Shown in pieces: positions 23,440 to 35,700 of a stretch of DNA of 64,000 bases (its first letter is position 1; every line of letters begins with the position of its first letter). Under the pieces are notes generated by a model. The model was not told the origin of the DNA and made no database searches. It saw only the letters and a list, made by a program, of their open reading frames with translations. Source of the stretch: Ligula intestinalis. Taxonomy: Eukaryota; Platyhelminthes; Cestoda; Diphyllobothriidea; Diphyllobothriidae. The stretch spans positions 20,793,708-20,857,707 of the forward strand of contig JAYGXS010000004.1 of the NCBI GenBank assembly GCA_036362985.1, in the 5' to 3' direction. A program made the position numbers and the translations under genes.

Positions 23440-23876
23440 GGGCTGCGGCAATCCGCACTGGCATAGGCGAGGTCACTGAGATGCATCTTTTTAATTTATC
23501 ACTTATCTCCCATAGGATCAAGGGCGAGCGCGTGTAAGTTCGCAAGTGTTCGCTGACTCTTGGCAGTGGGGGATGTTCGATGACCCTTGGCGAGGTCACT
23601 GAGGTGCATCTTATTACATTATCACTTATCCCCCACTGGACCAACGGTGAGCACGCGTAAGTTCATGGATGTTCGCTGACCTTTGGCGAGGTCACTGAGG
23701 TGCATCTTTTAACATTATCACTAATCCCCCACTGGACCAACGGCGAGCATGCGTCAGTTCGGGGATTTTCGCTGACCCTTGGCGAAGTCACTGAGGTGCA
23801 TCTTTTTATATTATCTCTAACCCCCCCCCCCCACTGCACCAACGGCGAGCGCTAGTGTGTGGGGGTGGTGTTAGCT
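23440..23876. repeat. tandem repeat, about 96-bp unit, four copies
   Basis: GGCGAGGTCACTGAG or a near copy starts at 23466, 23589, 23685 and 23781, each followed by TGCATCTT, TTATCACT, the CCCCACTG tract and a GCGAGC...GTTCG...TTCGCTGACC end. Spacings are 123, 96 and 96 bp; the first unit holds an insertion of about 27 bp. A C-tract of about 14 residues lies in the last copy near 23820-23832. Confidence 0.88.
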
Positions 23877-23899
23877 GACCCTACGTGAGTGCATGTTGA

Positions 23900-25958
23900 A
23901 TGGTAGGCGGTTCACGTAAATGTGGCGTGGGTGTCCGCAGGACCTGGGCAAAGTAACCGAGACAATATTTAGGGGAAAAGAGGCGAAACGTGCGGGCTGA
24001 GGGACTAAAATTGGCACGCGAACGAACTCCCGCATCTTAGTCGAGCCGTGTCGGACGAAAAATAGTATGCCTACTGAAAAGTAGGAAGTAGGTTTTTAGT
24101 TTTTTTAAATGCTTGGCCTTACTAATCCCACTTGCCAAAATTGTAATGCTGGAGAAGCAGCAAAATTTGACGAAAGCGGAGGCAACTACTGATTCGCAAT
24201 ACGGGGAGTGATAAGCTGCATTGACCAGGAGAAATATAGGTGTTAAGCCTAAGACGGGTAACCCTAACAGCTACAATCTTCGAGGTCTTGTTCCTTAGGA
24301 GATGGGAGAAGTCTTTGGAAAGCCAGAGTAGAAGGAAGAATGTATTGCGTACACAACAGTTAGCAGAAATTTTCCAAAAGGTCTTGCAGGGCATCCGACC
24401 GTAAGGCCCGTGGGACAAGGTGGTGGTGCCGACCGCGACACACCTAGGCAGAATCTCAAGGGTCACAGGCCACAACCACCAACTTAAGGTCTTGTGTGTG
24501 TGGGTCAGTGATTGGTTGCATTGCGCGAGATTAAGCCGTGTGTGTCAGTAGATCGCCCTGGTCCTTGAGCGATAGACAGGCCAGGGGTCGGCAATCACGG
24601 CGTTGGCGTGATGAGTCAACGGTGGCGTTAAGATCCACCACAGTAAAACTAACTGAGGCTATGACCGAAATTTTGAGAATTTTGACGTAAATTCGAAGCT
24701 TAATTAGACGAGCTCGACACTATTCTGCGCTTCATGAGAGTGAGACGATGACAGAGAAGAAACTTTGCATTTTCCAGATATTTGGAAAAACAATCTCGGT
24801 GGTTGAAAACGGACTCAACCACAATGGGTTAAAATAGTTTAACTATAGTAGGTAGATTAATGGTGCGAGATGACAGTCGTATATCATTCGCTATTTGGCG
24901 TCACCAATTTGTAGTTGTTAACTGGAGTTTATGCCTACAAAACGCATAAAAAAGTATTAGAAAATATGAAACACAAATTCCTCAACGTATTAACAAGCTA
25001 GTAGTAAGTAAACTACTACAATCTACGACGATAGGAAAACTGGCAAGATTGAGATACAATGATAAAGAAGTTTAGCGGTACGGCTTCCTAAATCCGAACG
25101 CTTATCTTCAGCAGTAGCCAGAAATTTGACTTGCAATGAAAAAGAAATGACCACAGTTACTGGCCAAGTTCAGTTGTCCGGCCCAGTGAAGTTCGTCACC
25201 ACAACAGATAGGGGGGTTAAATAAGGAAGGTAACTTTTAAAACCTTTGTCCAAACACACTTATCAGATCACTCGTATGTCACTGCAAAGAGAGAAGTCAC
25301 TTAGTCACGCAAAACAGGTTGTTGAAAAGTGAGTATACTCACATAAAATGTGCACAAAATTATGCATATAAAGAAATGCAGGTACACCCCTAAAAATGAA
25401 AACTACAAGGACCTACAAGCCGAAGGAATGCATGAAATCTACAGAAAAGTCCATTCGCTATATGGAGGTTCGAAAGCTTTTTAATATGATGCTATAAGTT
25501 CTCTTCTGCCTTCATTTTATTCTCGTGCGCCCAAATGATGCCATGACGTGGAACCTCAGAGATATTCCCATAGAATGTTCTCAAAAATGGAGAGAACGGA
25601 GCCAAACGTTAGCACCAAGAACTTGCAATTTTACAGATCGAAAAGTCCACTTGTTTAACCTCAGCACTAGGCTGAATACTGATATCAGTGATGAGATTAC
25701 TAGTACTTCCCAAGCACCACTTGGGTTCAGAGGCATGGACTTTCGACGAAATGGTCACTTCTAATAATATAATTCATTCAGGACTGATCACAGAAAATCC
25801 AGAGAAATGATAACGGAAGCTGGGAGCTAGATATACGAAATATCAAATTAAGACGGCCAAGAGCATGGTAAAAGTGTTTGCCAGATTTTTACTAGGCAAA
25901 GTTTTGAGCGGGAAAAACAAATTAGAAGTAGGAAGCTATTAACACTGCCGGATCGATC
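23900..25958. other. DJ-1 upstream region, no gene seen
   Basis: AT-rich; the open frames 24122-24475 (minus) and 25525-25764 (plus) show no recognisable homology. Confidence 0.4.
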
Positions 25959-26620
25959 ATGCCGAAGAGTGCTCTCTTACTGCTTGCCGAAGGTGCCGAA
26001 GAACTTGAGCTAATTACGATTGCCGATATCTTGGCTCGCTCAAAGGTATTTCTTACCTCATTTTTATACCCCGCGAAGGTTCATGTCACTATCGCTGGCG
26101 TTCACGGCAAGGAGGTTGTGCTTTGCAGTCGCGGTGTAAAAATCCAGCCTGATGTTTCCCTGGCAGATGTGCAAGATCATGATTTTGATGCAATTATTAT
26201 GCCAGGGGGTTTGCAAGGGACGGACAACCTTAGCAAGGTTGGTCTATGTAGATATGAGTAAAAAAATCTCAATTCTCTAGAGTGCCATTGTTGGAAAAAT
26301 GCTGCAAAAGCAGCACGGAGCTAATAAAATAGTTGCAGCTATGTGTGCCGCTCCCTGTGCACTAAAGGCTCATAAAATAGCGACTGGATATAAAATCACT
26401 TCATATCCATCTATGAAGGACCAGTTAGCCGGTAAGCTCTTTTGGTTATTCTAAAGTCCTAGGGGACTACGAGTACAAGGATGCCGACAAAGTTGTCGTT
26501 GATCGTAATGTTGTCACCAGCAAAGGCCCCGGAACCGCTTCGGATTTCGGCTTTAAGCTTGCGGAACTTCTGTCCGATGCGAAGACTGTCGCCTCGGTCA
26601 GGCAGGGCATGCTATTCTAA
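25959..26620 (+). CDS. PARK7: PARK7/DJ-1 family protein (4 exons, 186 aa)
   Basis: Family role: small homodimeric cysteine-dependent protein of the DJ-1/PfpI superfamily, linked to oxidative-stress protection and glyoxal handling. Exons: 25959-26045, 26079-26237, 26281-26431, 26457-26620; 187 codons with stop (human 189 aa). Motifs: EGAEELE (Glu17, partner of the reactive cysteine), PGG at the end of the second strand block, and AAMCAAP with the nucleophile elbow Cys104 (human Cys106). SKGPGT also matches human DJ-1. The usual His126 position is Tyr124 (ITSYPSMK), and human Cys53 is Gln. Introns are 33, 43 and 25 nt; the 33-nt one is free of in-frame stops, so an unspliced reading adds 11 residues. 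An AATAAA lies 42 nt after the stop. Confidence 0.92.
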
Positions 26621-26661
26621 TCTACTAACAACAATTCGGGCCATGGCCCACAGCGCCCGAT

Positions 26662-26667
26662 AATAAA
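26662..26667 (+). promoter_or_regulatory. polyadenylation signal of the DJ-1 gene
   Basis: AATAAA lies 42 nt after the TAA; a second AATAAA follows at about 26675. Confidence 0.65.
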
Positions 26668-26689
26668 CTTTTTAAATAAATTCTGTTTA

Positions 26690-29060
26690 GTTCAGGAAAC
26701 ACCTTTGCTTCTTTAATGTGAGGGTAGGCTAACGTGTGAGGTGTCCTTCCGTAGACTATCTTCCAATTGAAACCTCCGCCTAATACCGCTTCTTCGTTGT
26801 TACCGTAATAATACGCGGCCGAAAAATATTCTCGGATACATATCGGAGATATTCAACCGGTTATCCTATCTCTGTCCGCGTATTACGCGCATAGATATCG
26901 TCTTCCTTTTGTCGGCTAACTTTTCTTCTTATGGCTCTATATTGGACGCTCTTAGTACCCAAGCGCACGATGTATCTAACTTTATTTACAACTAGAAGTT
27001 CTTAAGAGGAGAAAGCAACAATGAATTCTGCCCGTAAATATCTCCGCAAAGACCAGGTTCTCACATAAGTTTGTGACCTTCCAAGAACCATCCCGTTTCC
27101 TCTCCCCCATTCAGGTTTTTATAAAAAATCCTGTAATGACATTATCTGAAGAGCCGGACAGTTCATTAATGCATGTCGCACAGTAGTCTACCCCGTCTCA
27201 CGTGTCAGGTAGACCAAAGGTCGTTCTCTTCGCCATAAATGTATGTTCTCGTATGTAACATGCTAGGCGCCACATAAGTTATAACAAAGCTGGTAGCGCG
27301 TTCACTGTGGGGTGTCACGCGTGCCGTTGCATGATAATGGACCAGTGAGATTTTTACTGAGATGAAGTGATCGATGTTTAAGAGACAGGTGAGAAGCGAA
27401 CGACTAGTGTAAGTTTGGGCCCCCTCGGTAGTGGTACGTTGGTCTCCATGTGGAATAGGTAGGAGCGTTTTGGCAACAGACGGAGTACGGGATGCAGGTA
27501 GGTCGCTTGTGACCGTGAATCCCTATGCCCTGGATGCGCATGCACATTTTCTGACAAAGGACATTTTCGGTTATACGCGTATCCATAAATGCTGTGCCCA
27601 CCACGATAACGGCCATCCAAACACCGTGCGTGCCTGAGCATTTACATTTCCAGGACTTACAGTGCCCATTCACGAGTGTAAGAACCACCAGTAACATCAC
27701 CCAATTCTATAGTACATAACCGATCCTGTTCTCATTGCCAAAACTCCTCATGCATCGAAATGGTTGCTCACTTGCGAATTTATTGCACCAACCTCAACTT
27801 TCCACGCTTTCCAAGCACATGCACCCAGCACATGGACTTCTTCGGCCATCTACCCTTATATGGACACCTGTGGTAACACACCAGCGCTCTCTTCCTCGTG
27901 GGCACTTACGTCACACACAACCACGCCTAACGTCAAACAATGTATACTCGTAAATGACACCTCACGTAATCGGAAAATGTGATCTTCGGCTCTTCTGTTT
28001 TATCAATGACCCCAGACTGACACCCTCATGGTACGCTAAATTGCTTGGCTGGGAAGGTTGCTAACTGACGACATAATCCATACTGCTTCCTGAAACTCAC
28101 ATGTTCACTTCTATTGATAAACCCGACTGCATACGTCCAAGGGCAGCTGCGGCCGCGCCAGTCAACCGCGCCGTTATCCGATTCTTGACTTGGTCGTGGC
28201 ATCCTACCCGGGAAGGAGATTTCGGTGGACGCTGTCCAAATGTACTCCAAAAATAAACTTATTCATGCGGAAGCCAGTCTTTGGAATATATTGCTACGGA
28301 ACATGCGGTGAGTCTCATCGAAACTGACTGTTGAATGGGTATATGGCAGAAAAGACATACGGACAGACAATGTCGATATGTATTACGGACTGACCTGGAG
28401 TGAACGTAGAAAGAGTTCGCAACGCTAGTAATGAAGACGATGCCTGTCAAGACGCCGGTGGTTTTCCCCACTGATGGACTTCATTAAAAAGAGTCACATA
28501 CACTACAACTAACTCTCCGTTTCGACATATCCCACAAGATCTTACGGATGACACTGCGTGAAAAATCGACGGGTTGACCAAGGTTGGCATTTTGAGCCTA
28601 CACATCGAGCGCTTCCAAGCGGTGTGTATTAACCGTATACACGAAGTAACACGTTTCTGGAATGCGAGATAGTAGCTACTACCTTCAAAAAAGTGGCACA
28701 GAGGCTTCTTGAAAGGCATAATTCCCTGCTTCTGAGACTATCTGCGACGCAGCTTTCAGGCCGTACACAGTAGCACGTCAAGCTGCCCCGACCAGGAACG
28801 CATGGGGAATTTATGCCCCATGCTGCTTAATAACAAAATCAATCACGATTAGCGGCTTATCAAGAGGTCTTCAGCCGAATTTCGTGTGGAAATAATCCAG
28901 GACAGAAGACGAATACACATATGCGCATAATACACCATAATGTCGCCTTTTCCGCTCAACCAATCAGTCGGTAATTGCTTCCATCTGTCGTCACCTACCC
29001 CCAGTAGAGGTGATATAAACATAGTCAGGCCTAGGGCCAGTCGCCTTTTCTCCACGAAAC
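26690..29060. other. unassigned intergenic DNA
   Basis: Open frames at 27378-27700 (minus) and 28026-28250 (minus) show no known domain. No tandem repeats noticed. Confidence 0.4.
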
Positions 29061-29082
29061 ACAGAATTGACTTTCTACACTC

Positions 29083-31900
29083 ATGAATCACAACCAGCCG
29101 CAAAACACGACCTCTGCTACGGCGTCCGCGGGAACCGACGCGCCCAATCCTCTTGGCATCGCGGGACGGGTGTTAAATTTGCGAGCTGCTGCTGGATTGC
29201 GAAGTGCGGACATGCACAACACAAGAATACCTACGGCGTCCGCGGGAACCGACGCACCCCATCCAATTGGCATCGCGGGTGGTGTGTTAAATTTGCGAGC
29301 TGATGCCGGATTGCGAATTGCAGGCTGGAGTGTCCAAACTCTGAGGGATGACGGCGCCCAACTTTTAACAGCCAAATCCCTTTCTGAATATTGTGTTGAT
29401 GTGGCGTATCTCTCTGAGGTCCACCTACCTGGCACTGACTACAAACTGCTACAAGTACCAGGAGCTGACTCTGCGTACAATTTCTACCACAGTGGTGTCT
29501 CCGACAACTCTAGACTATGGTGTCGCTATAGCTTTGGCCGATGAATTTCGCTTGAGTCTGTTAGAGTGGGAGGCTGTCTCACCGCAAATCGCTTGGCTCC
29601 GTTTGAAAAGTGCCCCAGTCAACGTTTACATCATCTCGGTATATGCGCCTACTCTGGCTGCTGATGACAGCGTAAAAGATGACTTCTAAGGCGATCTCCA
29701 GCGAACAGTTGACCGCATCGCAAGGAGCGATCTACTCGTCATTGCCGGTGATTGGAACCCCCGAACAGGTGTGTGACGCTGGGACCCGTCATGTGGTAGG
29801 CAAATTTGCTGTCGGAGCGCAGTGTGCCAACGGTGAGCGCCTTGTCAACTTCGCATCGTTGTCTTAAGCACCAGTTTTGATCATCCGCGCCACCACCTTG
29901 TCAAATGACGGCATACCCAGGCCCAAAAAGATCATATCCTTGTCTGAGCTGGGCCAGCTCGGTCATAGATTGTCGAGCCTACCGCGGTGCTGATACAGGA
30001 AACGCTCATGCATCGCACCATGTCCTAAAGCGGACAACCCTTCGCTTGCGTTTGAGAGCTATTCACAACCCTCTCGACCACAGCGGATCGATATCGCAAA
30101 GCGGAAGTCCACTGCTGACGAAGACTTACACTTAGCACTCAGAACCGTTTAGACAGCCTGTACCCTGACGCCCTAGCGGACCCAGAGCCCGCGATGTCAG
30201 AGCTGGCATACACCCACCTGGGCAAAACCCGGCGGCGACATTGCGACTGGATCACTAGATCCACGCTTGAGTTAGCTGAGGAGACCGGCCGAGCCAGACC
30301 CACTGGCTCCCCCACTTACAGAGAGCTGCGGCGCCAAACGACAAGGGCCATCCGAGCTGATAGGAACGACTTTGCCACGGAAATGGAGCGAGCAGCTACC
30401 AGAGATGATACCCACAAGCTCTACCAACTCTTAAAGCAGACCAGCAGAGGTTCGGTGAACACCGCCGAGACTTTACCGGATCGCAGCGGTGCTGTCATCA
30501 CTAAGATCGATGACCGGTTAGAGAGATGGCGCGAGCATTTCTGTGACCGCCTTAACCATGATCCCCCTGTGATGTCAGACCTGTCGCCTAGTGCGGACGA
30601 TCCTCAGCATCTGTATGAGTGCAACACAGCCACCCAGTGTAGAGGAAGTTGTCTCCATTCTCTTGAGGCTTAGTAACAAGGCACCTGGTGAGGATGACCT
30701 CCCGCCGGAGCTCTTCAAATGTTCACCCGAGGTTATTGGGCCCTGGCTACAACAAATATTTGCCAAGATATGGGACATCGAAGTTATGCCGTCTGGAGAA
30801 AAGCAGTGATCCTCCCCTTGTTTAAAAAACGCGACGGACGTGTGCGCAGCAATTACAGAGGCATTAGCCTTATCGATGTAGCGGCGAAAACATTCACGTC
30901 TATTCTTCTCAAACATTTCCAAACTGCGAGAGACCAGCGCACCCGCCCAAACCAGAGTGGATTTCGACCAGATCTTTAATCTCCGCCGTGTGCTGGAACT
31001 GAGATGGGGTCACCAAAAACCCACTGCTCTATGCTTCATCGACTTTGCTGCCGCATTTGACTCTGTTGATCGCAGTTCGCTGTGGAACATAATGAGGACG
31101 GACGACCTACCACCTAAGCTTCTCGCTCTCATTCAGGCATACTATCGTGGCACTTCCACACGGGTGAGGACGCAGAACGGGGACACGGAAGCCTTTAGCG
31201 TCCGCCAAGGCTGTGCCTTTTCACCAACCCTGTTCAACTATGCGGTGGACTGGATCATGACCAAAGCACTGGATGTCTTCCCGGGAGTGCAGTTTGATCG
31301 CTCGAAATGGGTGACTGACTTGGCGTATGCTGATGACGTAGTCCTCTTTGGCGACAACTGTATTGCAATTCAGCAGGCGTTCGAAAAGGTCAATGAGCGT
31401 ACCCGATCCATCCGATTACGCCTAAACGCCACTAAGACCCAAGTCCTGCTCTCCTGTGTGTCCCCTACATCTGTCACTCCTATTTTTCTCGACGGTGCTA
31501 CTCTCGAAGTGGTCGACTCGTTTAGATACTTGGGCTCTTTGGTCACGGAAACGGGTCAAGTTTTCGACGATATTGTATCACGCGTCAACCGTGCCCAATC
31601 TGCCTTCTAGCGTCTGTGCGCTCCTCTTTGGAATAGAAGGGAAATATCACTATGCACAAAGTCTCGTGTTTACCAAGCAGTGGTTCGATCTATCCTGCTC
31701 TATGGCGGAGAGACATGGCCTATGCGCGTTGAGGACATGAGGCGCTTTGAGGTGTTTGACAATGACAGCATACGCCGCATATTTCGTCACCGTCGCGTCG
31801 ACCGAATTCGCTGCTCCGATGGATGGCGCTCTCGTGTGAACAGGCGCAAGATCGACGCGCCTGGACAGTTGTGATGCAGTCAATGTCAAAACTGATGCAG
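29083..31900 (+). mobile_element. nearly complete RTE-like non-LTR retrotransposon, inactivated
   Basis: Order: N-terminal repeats (29117-29330); endonuclease beginning GWSVQTL and LSEVHLPG; YAPTLAADDS; IAGDWNPRTG at about 29745; a charged linker (30194-30600); then a reverse transcriptase with NKAPGEDDLPPE, NYRGISLIDVAAK, NQSGFRP, LCFIDFAAAFDSVDR (motif A), RQGCAFSPTLFNY (motif B), LAYADDVVLF (motif C, intact, about 31320) and FRYLGSLVTETG. A final part LYGGETWPM at about 31695 belongs to the thumb/connection region. Frameshifts or stops near 29540, 29690, 29867, 30135, 30670, 30970 and 31610 disable it. RTE assignment rests on gene order and motif flavour. Confidence 0.85.
29117..29330 (+). 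repeat. 114-bp tandem duplication in the LINE N-terminus
   Basis: CTACGGCGTCCGCGGGAACC starts at 29117 and again at 29231. The two units stay in frame and encode 38-residue repeats of TASAGTDAP..GIAG.VLNLRA.AGLR type. Confidence 0.9.
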
Positions 31901-32773
31901 GCTCAACCCGCCCGAGGTGAATGCCGTTTCAAGTAAAAAAAGTCAGGCCATCCTCACCTACAAAATATTTGAGCGTGCTTATATTGTAGGGCTGCTGGCT
32001 GGAATAACTTCCTACGTTCTAGTTTTTGCCAATAACCCTGAAGAAGTTGCCGCCTCCACAGCTCATATGCGCGACTGTTGTGGACTCCGCTAAGGTAAAT
32101 GAAGGGCTCTGTTCGGGCAAATTATCCATCTGGAAGGTTATGCGGAGCGCCCAATCTCACTATTCTCGGCTACAGTGCCCAACACACTGATTTATGATCA
32201 CCTTCAGTGGACTTGTATGCTCTCCCGATGTTAAATTGTAGTGACCTTGTAGTTGTACGTCCTATGCGCAGTCTGACTACAGCGAGTATCTGTGACGCAC
32301 ATCGCTTACGATACTGTTACGAGGGTTAGGTTAACAAATAGATAGTTTTGGCGTTCTAAGGTAGGGATAAAACTCGTTTTTCGTCTCTCTACATTTAGAC
32401 ACGCGAAGGATCGCAACCGGACAACAATGGCCCAGGAACAATTAATCACTTCGCGATTTTCGTCCGTTGTCTGGTAGCCACTATATGTGGGTCTTTAGGT
32501 GAGTTAAAAACAACATGGGGAAACATAGAGGCCCTTCAAAAGGGATCAACAGCGACCAGAATCGGATTGAACCAGAAAATACGTCGAGCATAATGCACGC
32601 GGCACAAAAGCAAGGATCGGGGAGAGGGGGCCGGCAGACCAGCTGATAAAAGCTCGTTCGAGCAGCCGGTGAACCAATCACTGAAGACGGGGAGGAGCAG
32701 CGAATTGAACCGGTCACCCAAGACAGAGAGGCCACAGTTTGCTGATTGAAGGAAGAGAAGGGAAGCCGGTCTC
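31900..32773. other. region between the LINE and the eRF3 3' end
   Basis: It holds the eRF3 3' UTR on the minus side and probably the LINE 3' tail on the plus side. I cannot place the exact LINE end. Confidence 0.4.
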
Positions 32774-35700
32774 TTAGTCAGTGGTGGAGGTTGGAATAAT
32801 CTTGACAATTTTGCCAACAGCAATGGTTTTGCCTTCGTCCCGCAGCGTAAAGCGGCCCATTTGGGCGAAATCTTTGAAGCACTCCACACACACGGCCCCA
32901 CCGAGCATCTAGATAGAGAGTTGTGGAGAAAAAAGACCACGATAATCAAATATGGTTTCACTTTACAAATGTCAGGACGGATTTCACCTACCTCGTAGTC
33001 TCGATAACCAAGTACACATCAATCATAAAAATGAGCAAGATCATGCAATAAAATAATATAGTTATGTCAAGGATCTTACATTATTCTTGGCCTAAAGAGA
33101 TCCCGCTCCCGCTGGGGTTATAAACAATGTATCGGTGTTGGGCACAACAACCTATACAGATCGGCGCTCTCTATGTGGGAAAATCGACGTTAAGAAGGGG
33201 GAGGGGGCGATCTGACAAGTAAGCTGAATCAGCACGACGCCTAGTTAAGGGGGCACTGAGACAAGGTTAACCAGTTGTCGAGTGGAGTTAATAAATAAAA
33301 AAAAACATACAAACAACCCTGACATGGAAAAGTTTTTGTCAAATTTTAATTAGTTGCGATACGACAGAATTGCTCACTCTACTTTGTCATTAAGTAGGTG
33401 CTGCTGGCTTCGCGGTGTAAAAGCCGCAATTGTGAACTTTCTCCTACAAGTTACCTATAACATTACATGCAGTTCAAGATGTACCGACCACGCAGATGAG
33501 TTGGAAAATGTGTACGTGTGAGTGACATTCAGCATGTCAATATTATATACCTGTTTTATTTGCTACTAACTAGATTTATCCGAACTACTTGCTTCTTGTT
33601 TCCGCTTAGTACTGCGCTACCTAACCCCGTTTTCAACACTCACATTCTTGTACTTGTACTTATTACGGTTGTGATCATGCCTGATCTGGCCGGCGTCAAT
33701 GATGTCAAGGAAGGTGCCCCTCCGCGCGTGACGATTGGCGGCAGCCGATGTGGAAAGATCCGGCGACGGAAGCCGAAAATAGAATATCCAAGAACTGTTT
33801 CCATGTCTTGACGGACGGTGTCAAGCCAAGTCTTCAGTTGCCGTCCTCTTCGACGCCTACAGGTAGGCTGCGGCGCCGGATCGAGGCAGCATAGCAAAGC
33901 TCCTGAGGCGAACGGCAGAGAACGCGCCCCAACCACGTCGGTCGACTTTTTTGAGTGGCCTCAGATATCCTCGCGATACTATCGTAGCGAGTGCGGATTG
34001 TCTCATTCAAGATGAAGTCGGCATACTTAACTCGCAGAATGGTCAACGACCTACTGACTATCGGGCTCTGTTAATCTTACTGTTTATTGCTATAGATCCA
34101 CAAACATCCTTGTTATTCCGACTGTCTCCGTAACTTTTACCATGGCCATTTTGTCTTCCGTGGCATGCGATAGGGAACGTTCGTTTTTTTATGATGACCA
34201 GTTTGATGAAAGCATGCGAAACCAACAAAACAGGTAATTTTAGTCCTGGAGGTGTAGTTAGTAGTGTCGGGTTAGCTCCCCAGAAGAAAACCGTAAAATT
34301 AACACAGGCTAACCACTATATCCACTGGAAAGGAATATTTCATGCATGCATGAGAAGCATGCCGATGAAAAAACGATGAAAGACCAGGCAATATCATGTT
34401 CCTAACACGTTCTCCTCTAATGCACCCTTTAAGCCAAGGGCAGCGCAAAGGCCATTCCATTTGTGCACCAGCAAGTAAAGAGCGCTTGATGGATAGAAGA
34501 AAAATGAAGTGAAAAAATCGGGGCGCATAAGTTGAGGTCAAAAAGCAAAAACACATTAAGTACTCTGGTACCGAAAAGCGTAAAGGAAGAGACGGAGAAG
34601 GTTTACCAACACATACCTCAAAGCGCACAATGGCCACATCATCCTGCTTAATAAAACGTGGGGTAACGTCGGTTTTCTTGTTAGTCTTTTTGTCGATGCG
34701 ACAGATGATGGTTCGGAAGCGCACCTCCTCGACACAAGCGTGGACGTGCATGACTGCGGTGAAACCTCGGCAGATGATGGATTTGCAGTCGAGGATGATA
34801 ACTTGGGCGTCGAAAACCGTGGCGGCCTATTAAGGGAGGGGGGGAGAGGGGAGGTGGAAGTGAGCAAGGAGGAATGGTAATGACATGCCTATAGAAGAAA
34901 AATAGGTCCCTCTCTTTTCCTAGACAGAAAGGGGAGGCTTTGACTTGTTTGGAGTAGAGCAAGTCTCGACTTTAGGCCTAGCCCATGTACGCGGACTTCA
35001 GACCTACTTAAGTCGTCAGTCACTGGTATTGGCTGCATCCTCCACAAGCTTAGAGATGTAGAAACGAAGAAATACAACAAAGGATACCAACACGAAAACA
35101 ACCAACAGTGTATGCCTTCTTCCAGCGACTCTCCATGCGTTAACAAGGCCACCGACTACCATTGCTGTTCAAAACATCCGTGATTTAAAAAGCCATTATG
35201 CTGTGGAGGACATGATGAGCCTCATCGGATACAATGATCGACTTGTCGAACAAAAAACCGACGAGCCCTCGAAAAATAGCCCTAGCGCAAAGCAACGGAA
35301 AAAGAAAAGGCATCTACCTGCCTTGAAAACAAAAATAGCATTCGGCACCGTAAGAATAAATAAAGCTACCATGGCGTACTAACCACTGGGATTTGAAAAA
35401 AAATTAATGCGAGGGCGAAACTTGCGTCGCAAGTTTGTCGTTCGGTCCTTAACGCTTGTGAGGTTAAACTGAGTCACGACTTGCAAACTTCCCCAATGAA
35501 GTCAACGATTCGCGGTATCAAAAAATGACACAAATCAACACTAACGAATTAGAAAAACGAATGCTAACATTGTACATTATTAAGATGTCGGCCGGATGCA
35601 ATAAAGGTAAACCCTGGGAAATGGATCAACTGGCCCACTTTGGAGATATTTGACACCGCTGTATAGGGGAAGCTCTTTTGAGAAGTGCAGGAAGGCCGTC

